DNA of 64,000 bases from CAVPOO01 sp963707015 (GCA_963707015.1 CAVPOO010000009.1:427664-491663); one strand, 5' to 3'. Counted from the first letter of the stretch, positions 8,815 through 17,836 are shown. Made by a program: numbers and translations. The notes: generated from the letters alone by a model not told the origin.

Positions 8815-10169
8815 CGCGACGTTCGCTGAGGGTTCGCCTGCTGATTGCCGCTGTCATCTCCATTACGGCAGCCCTGGTCATCGCCGGTCTGGGGCTGGTG
8901 GCGCTGTTCCAGTACCACGTCGAAAGGCGCATCGGGACCGAGCTCGAGACGTATCTCAGCCAGATTATCGGCAGCATCGGTATCACGGCTGACGGCCGAA
9001 TCCGTTTTGCGCAGGAACTTGCCGATCCACGTTTCAGGCAACCGCTGAGCGGTCTCTACTGGCAGATCCAGGACGATGACCGGCCAACCCTGCTGCGCTC
9101 CCGATCACTCTGGGACGCTGTCATCGAGCTGCCTGATGACGAGCTGGTACCGGGCCGAGTCCATCAGCACACCCTGCCCGGGCCGGGAAACCGGCTGCTG
9201 CTGGTGCGCGAGCGACAGATCATCTTTCAGCCAGACACTGTGGCGCGTCGATTGCGCATCGCGGTGGCGGTCGAGCAGCGCGATCTTTTCGCGGCGCGCG
9301 ATGCCTTTGCTGCGGATATGCTGCCCTATCTTGCGGTGATGGCCTGCGTGCTGAGCCTGGCCGCCTGGATGCAGATCCGGATCGGGCTGGCTCCGCTCGG
9401 GGCGATTCGTCGCGGGGTGGTCGCGGTCCGGTCCGGCGCCCGGCGCCGTCTTTCGAACGAGTACCCGGACGAGGTCATGCCACTCGTCGACGAGATGAAC
9501 GGACTGCTCGAGGGGCAGGAGCAGGCGATCGAGCGCGCCCGGGCATGGACGGCGGATCTTGCCCATGGCCTCAAGACGCCACTCACGGTACTCACCGCCG
9601 ATTCGCAACTGCTGAGGGAGCAGGGCAACACGGCCATCGCCGACGACCTGGATCAGCTGGCCGAAACCATGCGCCGGCGGGTTGATCGCGAACTGATCCG
9701 CGCGCGGGCCCGCTCCGGCGTTCAGACGCGGCAGGCGCGTGCGGATATCGGGGACGCCATTCAGGGCATTGTGCGCACACTCAAACGTACCCCGCGCGGC
9801 AGGCGTCTCGACTGGACAGTCGAGACGCCAGAGCGGATCTTTGCCGCAATTCTGCCCGACGATCTGGGCGAGTTACTGGGTAATTTGCTCGAGAATGCGA
9901 GTAAATGGGCGCAGCGGACGGTCAGGGTGTCGGTATCACAGCGTGACACAGTCGCTGTGCTGATCGAAGACGATGGGCCGGGTGTGCCGGACAATCAGTT
10001 GAGAAAACTCGGTCTGCGCGGTGTGCGGCTCGACGAACAGACGCAGGGTTCCGGTCTGGGACTCGCCATCGCCCGCGACATAACCGAGGCTTACCACGGC
10101 GATCTGTCTTTCGATCGCGCCGCCATCGGCGGTCTGGCCGTAACCGTTCGGATGCCGCTATCGGCCTGA
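8811..10169 (+). CDS. sensor histidine kinase, partner of the PepSY-linked regulator
   Basis: 452 residues: first membrane helix about 10-32, periplasmic sensor region to about 170, second helix about 173-190, HAMP-like segment, then DHp with phosphoaccepting His252 in DLAHGLKTPL and an HATPase domain with N, G1 and G2 motifs (NLLENASKW, EDDGPGVP, GSGLGLAI). Starts with GTG overlapping the regulator's stop. The PhoQ/QseC-like layout fits an envelope or redox signal; the actual stimulus is unknown. Confidence 0.92.
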   Translation: MTRRSLRVRLLIAAVISITAALVIAGLGLVALFQYHVERRIGTELETYLSQIIGSIGITADGRIRFAQELADPRFRQPLSGLYWQIQDDDRPTLLRSRSLWDAVIELPDDELVPGRVHQHTLPGPGNRLLLVRERQIIFQPDTVARRLRIAVAVEQRDLFAARDAFAADMLPYLAVMACVLSLAAWMQIRIGLAPLGAIRRGVVAVRSGARRRLSNEYPDEVMPLVDEMNGLLEGQEQAIERARAWTADLAHGLKTPLTVLTADSQLLREQGNTAIADDLDQLAETMRRRVDRELIRARARSGVQTRQARADIGDAIQGIVRTLKRTPRGRRLDWTVETPERIFAAILPDDLGELLGNLLENASKWAQRTVRVSVSQRDTVAVLIEDDGPGVPDNQLRKLGLRGVRLDEQTQGSGLGLAIARDITEAYHGDLSFDRAAIGGLAVTVRMPLSA

Positions 10170-10179
10170 CCACAGCCCG

Positions 10180-10752
10180 CTAAGAGCCTAGGCGGCTCAG
10201 CATCTCAAGACGCGGCAGCAGGAGCTGTTCCCACATGCTGTCGACGTCCGTTGGAATGCCGCTGATCATGACGGTATAGACGGTCAGCTCGTCGCGCATG
10301 TAGAAGACAATCCCCTGCGCCTCGCCCCTGGAAAACAGCGTGCCGAAATAGGACCAGTCGCCGTAGCGGAAATACTCACTGTCATCGCGCGCCTCGACAC
10401 CCGCCATGCCGAGTCCGGCCTTCACCGCGCCATAGGCGGCGACTGCCGAACTCACCGTAATTTCCCTGTTTATGGCGGTGTAGATGTAGGGATAGCCCTG
10501 GCCCGCCGTTCGCGCATCGAACTGGTATTCGAGCTCGACACCGCCGTCGATGCGCCGGACCTTACGGGTGCGTTCAAATTCACCGAAGTCCGCGGGCAGG
10601 GCAGCGCCCACGGACTGCAGGTCTGCGGCGGTCAGCAGTACCGCGGTGTCCTGCGGCGACAGCGGTGTCGTGGCGCAGCCTGCAAGCAGGCCCAGCCACG
10701 CGAGCGCAAACAGCAGGGCAATGAAACGGTGTATGACGGAAACGGCTTGCAT
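10180..10752 (-). CDS. hypothetical lipoprotein
   Basis: 190 residues, with a signal sequence and lipobox LLAGC (Cys at about 26), so it is probably lipid-anchored. The mature part has alternating short strands and contains no motif I recognise (EYQFDARTAGQGYPYIYTAI, SYFGTLF). It is convergent with the sensor kinase; the 10 bases between them leave no room for a full terminator. Function not recognised. Confidence 0.75.
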   Translation of the reverse strand: MQAVSVIHRFIALLFALAWLGLLAGCATTPLSPQDTAVLLTAADLQSVGAALPADFGEFERTRKVRRIDGGVELEYQFDARTAGQGYPYIYTAINREITVSSAVAAYGAVKAGLGMAGVEARDDSEYFRYGDWSYFGTLFSRGEAQGIVFYMRDELTVYTVMISGIPTDVDSMWEQLLLPRLEMLSRLGS

Positions 10753-10953
10753 TGGGCGAACACCTCGACACAGGATTCAGTCCTGCACTGGTTAACGTTC
10801 CAGACACGAGTGTCCTTTAAGTGTTCGCATCCCCGGAGTAACGGCTGCGGCCAGGTGGCCTGGTGAGGGGTAAGTGCGATACAGGCGTTCAGCGGCGCGG
10901 GCTGGAAAACGATGTGTTTGCGAATCCCGTGGTCTGCCAGCCCATCTCCCCCC

Positions 10954-11388
10954 TTAGGCTGCCCGCCACAGTGACCAGAAGATGTACCAGATGACCGCGG
11001 GCAGTGAGAGACCGGCGAGCAGCAGGACTAGAGCCAGTGCCTGGATAATACGGCCTCGATACACGGCCATGCGGCCGGCAAGAATCGCAGTATCGCGAAC
11101 CACCGGTTGGCCAGGGGGAGGAAATCGCTGCGAGGCGACAATTACCGTGCCGTGCCGCCACAGATGGATCGCTGCTACATACACCGGGAGCATGAGTGCA
11201 AGGAACGCGGCGGCAATTATCTCGGGATGCGCCAACAGAATGTCCGCATTATCTTCGAGCAGTTGCTCCAGTTTTGGTCGGTAGTGCTCGAGGAGCAGCA
11301 CTACCGCAACACCGATGAGCGCGGCGACAGAAATGATCAGCAACGCTCTGTGTCTCGCAACGGGGTCGGCTTTCTGGATGTCGGGCAT
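10954..11388 (-). CDS. hypothetical membrane protein
   Basis: 144 residues with three hydrophobic helices (about 16-34, 57-75 and 117-140) and a short charged N-terminus. A basic/Pro-rich loop (RFPPPGQP) lies before the last helix. No family recognised. The next gene on the strand (11438-11782) is also a small membrane protein, 49 bases upstream, and the two may be co-transcribed. Confidence 0.65.
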   Translation of the reverse strand: MPDIQKADPVARHRALLIISVAALIGVAVVLLLEHYRPKLEQLLEDNADILLAHPEIIAAAFLALMLPVYVAAIHLWRHGTVIVASQRFPPPGQPVVRDTAILAGRMAVYRGRIIQALALVLLLAGLSLPAVIWYIFWSLWRAA

Positions 11389-11437
11389 GTCCTGGTCGAG
11401 CGAACCGGTGAATAAATGAGCTTATTTAATATTACTG

Positions 11438-11782
11438 TCAGTGGAAGAGAGAGCCGAAGTATTGAGCCAAAGCGACCGTCAGCAGTAATCCGGCTGAGAT
11501 CAACAAGCCTAGCCAGGTGCGCGTCTCCAGACTCTCGTCGCGTTCGCGGAAGTGCTTCACTTCGGGGCCGGTTATCATGCCTTTCTTAATCAGGACCTCG
11601 ATGCCGGCCCAATCATTTAACCGCGCGAGCCAATGCAGCTCACGCCAGGCCGCAGGATGGTTCTCTTTCACCCATTTCGCCATTCGGCGTGCGTTATTGC
11701 CTCGGCGGACCCAACAGAAGCAGCCGTAGAGGCCAGGCAGGGCGGCGACAAGTGCGAGGATGTCTTCGAGTGTGGGAGACAT
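11438..11782 (-). CDS. hypothetical small membrane protein
   Basis: 114 residues with hydrophobic segments at about 7-25 and 93-112 and a charged, amphipathic middle (WVKENHPAAWRELHWLARLNDWAG). Function not recognised. It starts about 20 bases before the R1 element at 11804. Confidence 0.6.
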   Translation of the reverse strand: MSPTLEDILALVAALPGLYGCFCWVRRGNNARRMAKWVKENHPAAWRELHWLARLNDWAGIEVLIKKGMITGPEVKHFRERDESLETRTWLGLLISAGLLLTVALAQYFGSLFH

Positions 11783-11803
11783 GGCAGGGCGCCAAAGAAG
11801 GGG

Positions 11804-11931
11804 TTAACCCGCATTTCTCACCGGGATAGGCACGGCCTGATTACACACGGTCTTTTTCCTGATCTGTAGTCTGTTCCTTACCTCAGTGCATTATGTGACT
11901 CTATCGCCGCCCGGTGAGAAATGCGGGTTAA
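11804..11931. repeat. R1 element, copy a (MITE-like, TTAA flanks)
   Basis: 128 bases including 4-base flanks. It starts TTAA-cccgcatttctcaccggg and ends cccggtgagaaatgcggg-TTAA: 16-18 bp terminal inverted repeats with an identical 4-base flank on both sides, read as a target duplication. The interior (gtctttttcctgat, ccttacctcagtgcattatg) is shared with the copies at 30756, 42508 and 45779. The right TTAA supplies the TAA stop codon of the glutaredoxin-like gene on the minus strand. Confidence 0.92.
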
Positions 11932-12350
11932 AGCCCCTGCGGCTGTGAGGCGCCGCGGCCCGCGGGAAAGCGGTGTTCATCGTGCGGCGCGTCGATTGGA
12001 TAACCGAGTTTGATGAGGGAGCGGTTGATGTGTTCCAGATCGAACCCGTATACCACATCGGGGCCGATTGCGGAGATCGGAACCCCCTTGCCCCGCAAGG
12101 CCCAGAATCCCATACCGCCCTGCAGCGATTTCTCTACATCATATTCCCGGGCCGGAATTCCGTTTGCCTTCAGATGGGCCCGCAGGTGCTGACAGTAGGG
12201 GCACCATTCGGCGGTATAGATGACAACAGACGTTGACGTCCGGGTCGGCCGGTGGAGATAGGCGGCCGTTCTGTCCAGAGCGAACAGGGACAGGGCGAGC
12301 AGGAACGCCACATATAAAGCCGCTTTGCGAGCCGTAACCCGTTTGTCCAT
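11928..12350 (-). CDS. membrane-anchored glutaredoxin-like protein
   Basis: 140 residues from ATG 12350, chosen because a ggagaag Shine-Dalgarno precedes it; the frame stays open further upstream without sense. One N-terminal helix (about 9-27) then a glutaredoxin fold with redox motif WCPYC (VVIYTAEWCPYCQHLR) and the cis-Pro region GKGVPISAIG. Glutaredoxins reduce disulfides or bind Fe-S clusters; the signal-anchor puts this one at the membrane, probably facing the periplasm. The stop codon TAA lies inside the duplicated TTAA of R1 copy a. Confidence 0.82.
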   Translation of the reverse strand: MDKRVTARKAALYVAFLLALSLFALDRTAAYLHRPTRTSTSVVIYTAEWCPYCQHLRAHLKANGIPAREYDVEKSLQGGMGFWALRGKGVPISAIGPDVVYGFDLEHINRSLIKLGYPIDAPHDEHRFPAGRGASQPQGL

Positions 12351-12679
12351 GTCTTCTCCATTTCCCGGGATATTGCGGACCGCCGTGTGGTGGCCGCCAG
12401 TCTGGCCAGGTCCGATGCGGGTTCTGTGGAAGGTACGTGGACAGCCTGACACAGACCCCTGCACGCCCTGTTTCGGCCGGAAACCCGACAGGATTAATAT
12501 CTGAGGCAATAGTGAGGCTGCCAAGACGCTATCCTGGCCAAGTGGAGGCTAAGCCTCTGGATGCCCCTGGCGGGTGCCCGGTTTTCGGTGGCAGAAGCGA
12601 CCACTCTGGCACGGTCCCCGAAAGCCCGGCCCTGGTGTAGCTGCCGGTTACGGCCCGGACCGGCCAGCAGGCCGGGTGC
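12351..12679. other. intergenic region
   Basis: About 330 bases between two minus-strand genes. No open frame with coding character, no repeat and no clear terminator was seen. Confidence 0.3.
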
Positions 12680-13747
12680 TCAAGCCGCCTCGCGGTTAAC
12701 CTGCAGGCGGTGATCGACCAGGGCGACGATCTCGTCCAGAGGCTCGTACCGCAGCCCCAGCTGCGCGCCGATCTGCTGCACCAGGAAGTCGACTCGCTCG
12801 ATGTATTTTCCGCCGGCAAAGAGTGCCCGTGCCGCGGAAGAGGGTTTGAGAAGTCCCTTGGCGGCGTTTGCGTATTTATCGAAGGGCACCAGATCGGCCT
12901 CCGAGGCGCCGAGCCTGACGCACAGTTGCCCCACCCAGTCGTAGATTTCCCGCGAGGCGTCGATATTCGCGTGCACAGCCTCCTGGATGGAGATCATCTT
13001 GTCGCGCTGAATACAGCGGTAGTTCCCGGTGACCAGCATCAGCCACTTTGCCAGCGGCACGAACAGCGAGTCGTGCACCTTGAGCTTGACGGGAAGCTCA
13101 ATGGCGCCGTCGCCCGGGTCGTATCGGATGGCTTCGATATCGGCCTGCAGGTGCCGCAACATGGCGGTGTGGGCGTCGGCTTCGAAGGGTGCCACCTTGA
13201 AATTTGTCGGCAAGCCCACCTGGAGAACGTTCTTGCCTTCGTCCGGTGGGCGAAACGCCTGAGGGTCAGGGCTCGCGAGCGTGACCAGTCCCGGCTCCAT
13301 GCCGTCCCAGACGCCCGGGTCCGCGTAGCACTGCGCCAGTCCGTCCGTTGCAAGCCCCGGAATGCGTTTCAGGAAGGCCAGGGGAGGCATGTTCATGATG
13401 GCGACGGACGGCACACGCGCCGCCGCGATACGCGCCATCAGTTCCCGAATACCGCCCGACCCGTATTGGGGTTCCTGCATGCCTAGCACGATCAGATCAA
13501 AGTCGCCCGGATCGACCGCCTCGGGTATGCCAGCCGACAAGTCGGCACCGAGAGCCTTTGAGGAGATCTCAACCGGCGTTTCCCGGCCCCGGATCGGCAG
13601 GCGAACGAAGGTCCCGTCCCGGTTGATCAGTTCCGCTGTGGGCGGGGTACAGACCAGCGTCACTGAGTGCCCCGCCAGAATGAACTTGGTGCCGAGCAAG
13701 GAGCCATAAGAAGCCCCCAGAATGAGTAGCTTGTATTGGGTTGTCAT
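12680..13747 (-). CDS. ketopantoate reductase-like NAD(P)-binding protein
   Basis: 355 residues. The N-terminus carries a Rossmann-like nucleotide-binding loop (LLILGASYGSLLGTKF) and a C-terminal helical domain. The overall layout fits the ApbA/PanE or opine-dehydrogenase superfamily of 2-hydroxyacid dehydrogenases. The glycine motif is atypical (GASYGS instead of GxGxxG), so the substrate cannot be assigned and pantothenate synthesis is not claimed. It stands alone, with a start preceded by a ggaggagcg Shine-Dalgarno. Confidence 0.65.
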   Translation of the reverse strand: MTTQYKLLILGASYGSLLGTKFILAGHSVTLVCTPPTAELINRDGTFVRLPIRGRETPVEISSKALGADLSAGIPEAVDPGDFDLIVLGMQEPQYGSGGIRELMARIAAARVPSVAIMNMPPLAFLKRIPGLATDGLAQCYADPGVWDGMEPGLVTLASPDPQAFRPPDEGKNVLQVGLPTNFKVAPFEADAHTAMLRHLQADIEAIRYDPGDGAIELPVKLKVHDSLFVPLAKWLMLVTGNYRCIQRDKMISIQEAVHANIDASREIYDWVGQLCVRLGASEADLVPFDKYANAAKGLLKPSSAARALFAGGKYIERVDFLVQQIGAQLGLRYEPLDEIVALVDHRLQVNREAA

Positions 13748-14222
13748 TAACGCTCCTCCCGTTCCTTGTTCTCAAGCCAGCTCGTCCCCGTGATGCGCAA
13801 TCACTGCGCTGCCACGCTGGGGTCGCTGGCTGCTCTCGAATTTAAACTGCTCCAATAGTAGGAATTCCGGTCCTGGAATGAAAGGGGTGGGAGCGACAAA
13901 TGGACGTGCAACCCTGTTGATCCTGTGGTTTGGCAGATGTTCTGCGCACGCGTCCAGGCCCGGTGCGACTCCCGCTGTGACACCGGTTGCCTTCGTTGCC
14001 GCCGGCCGAACCTGGCCCGTCTCAGTGTTGGGAGGAAGCAGACATTTCGCACTGCCAGAGCCACTGAGCCGGCCGCCGGCAGCACGGTAATTAGCCGAAA
14101 AAGACTAGCCATATCAGTATCGTGTGAACATGGCAGCCTGGTTCTGCAGGCCCCTGGCACGTGATCTGCTCTATCGGAGCGGGGGGCAATACCGCCCGCA
14201 CCGACCAACAGGGAGACTGACT
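13748..14222. other. intergenic region ahead of the ExeA-like locus
   Basis: About 475 bases. Open frames exist on both strands (for example 13801-14208 minus) but none has a good ribosome site or recognisable product. The right end holds a candidate sigma-54 promoter (14155-14170). Confidence 0.35.
14155..14170 (+). promoter_or_regulatory. candidate sigma-54 promoter
   Basis: tggcacgtgatctgct matches the -24/-12 pattern GG-N10-GC (tggcac-N5-ctgc; consensus has ttgc). It lies 53 bases before the first small ORF of the ExeA-like locus. Single-site pattern matching gives false positives, hence moderate confidence. Confidence 0.4.
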
Positions 14223-14300
14223 ATGGAGATCGAACCCACATTCCTGAGCGTGGTCACCACCGCGCTCTATTACCTGCTGACCGTGCTGGACGAGCTATGA
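14223..14300 (+). CDS. 25-residue hydrophobic leader peptide
   Basis: Small ORF MEIEPTFLSVVTTALYYLL... of 25 residues, almost entirely a single hydrophobic helix with acidic ends. A gggag Shine-Dalgarno precedes the ATG, and its stop overlaps the start of the next ORF (ATGA). That coupling argues for a real gene or a translational leader. Function unknown. Confidence 0.45.
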   Translation: MEIEPTFLSVVTTALYYLLTVLDEL

Positions 14301-14545
14301 ACGCACCGGCCGGAGGGATCAGATCAACCCCGGGGGTTGCTGGCCGGCTGGGTGGCGTTCCCGCCGGGGTGGCGTCGCTGCTCGGAGCGTCGGGCAAGGC
14401 AGGTGCAAGTGAAGCGGCAGGCGAGGTTGCTGACGTCCGGCAGGCGTCGGTCTACGCCGAGTCACTGGGCGCCGATGCAGTGTCGCTGGTCGGCCTTGCC
14501 CTGATCGGGGTGATCGCGATCTCTCGACGACATAAGACAGGCTGA
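14297..14545 (+). CDS. small Gly/Ala-rich protein with C-terminal membrane anchor
   Basis: 82 residues: Gly/Ala/Pro-rich N-terminal half (GGIRSTPGVAGRLGG), then one C-terminal hydrophobic helix (AVSLVGLALIGVIAI) followed by a basic tail SRRHKTG. The helix plus Arg cluster recalls C-terminal sorting signals such as PEP-CTERM, but no PEP motif is present. It is translationally coupled to the preceding 25-residue ORF and lies 94 bases before the ExeA-like gene. Function not recognised. Confidence 0.55.
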   Translation: MNAPAGGIRSTPGVAGRLGGVPAGVASLLGASGKAGASEAAGEVADVRQASVYAESLGADAVSLVGLALIGVIAISRRHKTG

Positions 14546-14638
14546 GCGGCGGCACACGGGTCCACGGTGGGCGACCGTTCGGATGCGCCCGGGAGTGGCG
14601 TTACAAGGTTCACAGGAGGGCGAGCAGCGTAACCAGAC

Positions 14639-17086
14639 ATGGCCGGTGTTTACGAAGCCTTTTACCGCTTGAGCAGCGACCCGTTTCGGCTGAGTCCGGA
14701 CCACCGCTTTTCCTACGCGCATCCGAGTTATCGGAAGGCGAGGGCGTGCATGCAGTATGCCTTGCGACGGGGCCACGGCTTCCTGGTGGTGACCGGAACA
14801 CCGGGTACCGGTAAGACGACACTGATCGAGGACGTGTGCGCGCAGATCGATGACGCGCGCATCACGCTGGTCTCTCTGCTGAGTACCCGGCTGCAGCCGG
14901 ATGATCTGCTCGACATGGTTGCCATGGGCCTGGGCGTCGGGTGCAACGAGGCGGACAGTCCCGCGTTGCGTTCTCGGATCGAGACGGCCCTGCTGCGGCA
15001 GCGTCAGTCACAGCGGCGTGTCGTCTTGATGGTGGATGAGGCACAGGACCTGTCGGCCGCCGCTCTGGAAGCGCTACGCCGGTTGTCCGATATGCGGCCG
15101 GGCAGTCGCCAGCTGGTACAGGTCTTTCTCGTCGGGCAGGACCCCCTGGTTGAGCTTATCGAACGGCCGGATATGGAACAGGTGCGCCAGCGGATTGTTG
15201 CCGCGGCACACCTGCGCCCCCTGTCCCGTGAGGATACGACGGCCTTCGTGATTTATCGTCTTCAGCGGGCCGGCTGGCGGGGAGATCCCGGCATCACGCC
15301 GCAGGCACTGGCGTCAGTCTATGAGTTCAGCCGGGGCGTGCCGCGGCTGATCAACCAGCTCGGCAGCCGCCTGCTGTTCTTGGGAGCGGTGGAGCGAAAA
15401 CATCGCCTGGACGGCGGCGATGTTGACAGGGTGATCGACGGTCTGCGCGAAGAAATGGCGTTTGGCGGGGCCGTTGCCCAGACACTGCAGGACCGACGTC
15501 GCCACGCGCCTGAGGGCAAGCCCGCCATGTACGAGCGGGCCAGGGCGGGGCCGGCAGGATTTGCGCTACGGGAAAGGCTGGTCCAGCCGCACGCCCGGGC
15601 CGTCGCCCCGTCGGCGACTCTCGACACTGACCCGGAAGGTTCGGAGGAAGTGCGCAACCCCGCGGTGCCTGCCCTGGCGCGCGAGGGGCAGGGGCCGATA
15701 GAACCCGCCAGCGCCTGCCAGCGCGCGCGCGATAACCGCACAACACCGGAGCCGGCCCGGGTCGCCTGTGCCGCAGTACCCCGGCTTGCCTCGCTGAGTG
15801 GTGCTTTACCGGAGCGGCGTAATGAACGGCTGGCCGCGTTTGCGGCAGCCAGGGAAGCGCGGCGCGAGCGGCGGGTCTTTCCCGGAAAACACACGTCTGT
15901 GACAAGGCTGCGGCGGGGGCAGGTGTCGTTCGCCGTGTTGCTCGCTGCGGTTGCCGCGACCGGGTATCAGCTGCGCATCTCTGGCAATCTCGCGGTTCGG
16001 GAACCGCTGCCGCAAGTATCCGGGGAAATGGCGGCGTTCACGGTGGTCCCGGTTCCGGGCAGTGAACGGTCACCCACCGCAGCTGCCTACGGGGACTCGC
16101 CCGGGGCAGTCGCTTCGGGCCAGAAGGGGCTGCGCGACGGCCGCCGCGAGCGCGCTGACGGGCAGCCCCCTGATGCGGAGAGAGTACGGGAAAAGGCTGC
16201 GGCTTATCCGGCGTCAGCGTCTGTCCCGGACGGCGGCCTGCCGGTCGCCTCGGCGGTTTCAGCGACTGCCGTTCTGTACCGCTTGCCAGGCTGGTCACAG
16301 GCGGCCGCGGCAGGCAAAGCGGCAGCAGCACGGGATGTCGTGGCGCCCGTCAGGGTTCTCGAGACCGCCGGGCGTGCAGGGCCTTCGACGAGCGTGCCGG
16401 AGCCAATGGCGCAGACTGCCATGCTCGAACGCCAACCGGCCAAAGCCTCGTTGCAGGCGGGTGTGTCCGGTTTTGGCGTGGCGAACACGCAGTACCGGCC
16501 AGAGGAGGTACAGGCGTGGCTGATGTCCGGTCACTGGGCCCGGTACGGAGCGCCGGCGGCCCGGTTGCCTTCACCTGTCACGCGTTGCCGCAGTCGCGCT
16601 GATCACATCGTCTGCTGGAGCGCCCCGCAGAAAGTCGCGGCCGGCTCGCGGGATGGCATCTATCAGGTTCAGGCTACCATTGAGGGTTTCTCCAGCGACG
16701 GTAGCTTCAGGGTCCGCTACCGTGTCATGGAGAGCACCCTGCGTGTCAAGGACGCAGAGCCGGCCGCAGCGGTGCGAACTAAGGCGGGTGCCGGGCCGGC
16801 AGCGAGGGCTCAGAAAACGGCCTGCACGGTGATCGACTCCACCCTGATCCGCTGCGCCGGTGAGGTGGACGCTGTCTTCAGGCTCGGCTGGAAGGTGGCC
16901 GGACAGGATGCGACGTGCAGGGCGATCACCGGCGGGTTGCTCCGCTGCCGGGGCGGCATGGAGGGTGTCTACAGACTGGGCTGGAAGCTCTCGGAAGCGG
17001 AGATGACCTGCAGGGCAATTGATTCCAGCCTCATCCGCTGTCGCGATGACGACGAGGGTGTCTATGCTTACCGCAGCAGTCACTAG
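14639..17086 (+). CDS. ExeA/GspA-like AAA ATPase with transmembrane helix and periplasmic Cys-repeat tail
   Basis: 815 residues. The N-terminal 280 or so form an ExeA-type AAA domain: YEAFYRLSSDPFRLSPD opening, Walker A GTPGTGKTTL (about 51-60), Walker B VVLMVDEAQDL. A long low-complexity linker follows, then one membrane helix (about 429-447), then a periplasmic region. The tail ends in three 31-residue repeats, each with a C-x9-C pair (Cys 729/739, 760/770, 791/801), preceded by a related pair (650/659). ExeA proteins help to assemble type II secretion or pilus secretins, or sense glycans next to exosortase systems. Here the usual peptidoglycan-binding domain is absent and the tail is one I do not recognise. 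ATG 14639 has a weak upstream gcgag-type site. Confidence 0.82.
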   Translation: MAGVYEAFYRLSSDPFRLSPDHRFSYAHPSYRKARACMQYALRRGHGFLVVTGTPGTGKTTLIEDVCAQIDDARITLVSLLSTRLQPDDLLDMVAMGLGVGCNEADSPALRSRIETALLRQRQSQRRVVLMVDEAQDLSAAALEALRRLSDMRPGSRQLVQVFLVGQDPLVELIERPDMEQVRQRIVAAAHLRPLSREDTTAFVIYRLQRAGWRGDPGITPQALASVYEFSRGVPRLINQLGSRLLFLGAVERKHRLDGGDVDRVIDGLREEMAFGGAVAQTLQDRRRHAPEGKPAMYERARAGPAGFALRERLVQPHARAVAPSATLDTDPEGSEEVRNPAVPALAREGQGPIEPASACQRARDNRTTPEPARVACAAVPRLASLSGALPERRNERLAAFAAAREARRERRVFPGKHTSVTRLRRGQVSFAVLLAAVAATGYQLRISGNLAVREPLPQVSGEMAAFTVVPVPGSERSPTAAAYGDSPGAVASGQKGLRDGRRERADGQPPDAERVREKAAAYPASASVPDGGLPVASAVSATAVLYRLPGWSQAAAAGKAAAARDVVAPVRVLETAGRAGPSTSVPEPMAQTAMLERQPAKASLQAGVSGFGVANTQYRPEEVQAWLMSGHWARYGAPAARLPSPVTRCRSRADHIVCWSAPQKVAAGSRDGIYQVQATIEGFSSDGSFRVRYRVMESTLRVKDAEPAAAVRTKAGAGPAARAQKTACTVIDSTLIRCAGEVDAVFRLGWKVAGQDATCRAITGGLLRCRGGMEGVYRLGWKLSEAEMTCRAIDSSLIRCRDDDEGVYAYRSSH

Positions 17087-17088
17087 GT

Positions 17089-17240
17089 AATCATAACGGA
17101 TGCTGACAACCTGAGTGCCAGTGTTTTTGTTATAGCCACGGAATCCACCGAAAAACACAGAAAAAACATCTGATGGGCGTTGGTCGTTTCCGTGTCTTTC
17201 CGTGGATTCCGTGGCCATCCTATCCGTCCGCATCGATTGA
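17089..17240. repeat. R2 element, copy a (degenerate)
   Basis: Contains the left arm (taatcataacggatgctgac, then atagccacggaatccaccg) and the right arm (ttccgtggattccgtggccat) of the R2 family with several mismatches. It lies 3 bases after the stop of the ExeA-like gene. No clear target duplication remains. Confidence 0.8.
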
Positions 17241-17359
17241 CAAAGCACGCGTTATCTTGCCCCTGATACCTCAGAGCTTGTCTTGGCTCGTTACGGCCCG
17301 GTCCCAGACATGTTAGGCTGTTGTGTCAGACGGGACAGACGACGGTACGAGGCACACCT

Positions 17360-17836
17360 ATGCGCAAGCGGATAATTGACGAGGCGACGCAAGCGGCCCC
17401 GCCGACCGATGAGGGGCACTGGCTTGACCTGGAACAGCTGGCAGAGGTGGAACTCACGTCCGAGGATGCCGCCTATCCGCTCGAGTCGGCATTGATATCC
17501 GGCACGGGATCGGGCTGGCGCGCGCAACAATCCGGGAAGCAGGGGATCCGCTTTCTGTTTGACAAGCCTCAGAGAATCACGCGTATACGTTTGGTGTTTC
17601 AGGAAGACGAGCGGGCGCGCACGCAGGAATTCGTGCTGCGCTGGTCGGCGGACGGTGGTGCGTCCTACCGGGAGATCGTGCGTCAGCAGTATAACTTCAG
17701 CCCGCCAGGTGTTAACCGCGAACTTGAAGACTACACGGTGGATCTCGACGGGGTGACGACGCTCGAGCTCGCCATTGTCCCCGAGATCAGTGGCGGTGAA
17801 GCGCGCGCGTCGCTCGCCCAGCTGCGTCTCGCCTGA
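17360..17836 (+). CDS. discoidin-like (F5/8 type C) single-domain protein
   Basis: 158 residues. ATG 17360 is chosen over the upstream in-frame start at 17321 because conserved sequence begins here. The sequence reads as a beta-sandwich of the F5/8 type C type: LESALISGTGSGWRA, then IRFLFDKPQRITRIRLVFQ, then LRWSADGGASYREI. There is no signal peptide, so it probably acts in the cytoplasm. Such domains bind carbohydrate or other polar ligands. It is convergent with the NtrC-type regulator gene. Confidence 0.72.
   Translation: MRKRIIDEATQAAPPTDEGHWLDLEQLAEVELTSEDAAYPLESALISGTGSGWRAQQSGKQGIRFLFDKPQRITRIRLVFQEDERARTQEFVLRWSADGGASYREIVRQQYNFSPPGVNRELEDYTVDLDGVTTLELAIVPEISGGEARASLAQLRLA

Noticed and set aside
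10170..10200. Hairpin gagcc...ggctc between the convergent kinase and lipoprotein genes
   Set aside because: Only five base pairs and no T run; not a supportable terminator.
13801..14208. 135-residue minus-strand open frame
   Set aside because: No ribosome site, arginine/serine-rich junk-like composition and no family; the region more likely holds a promoter.
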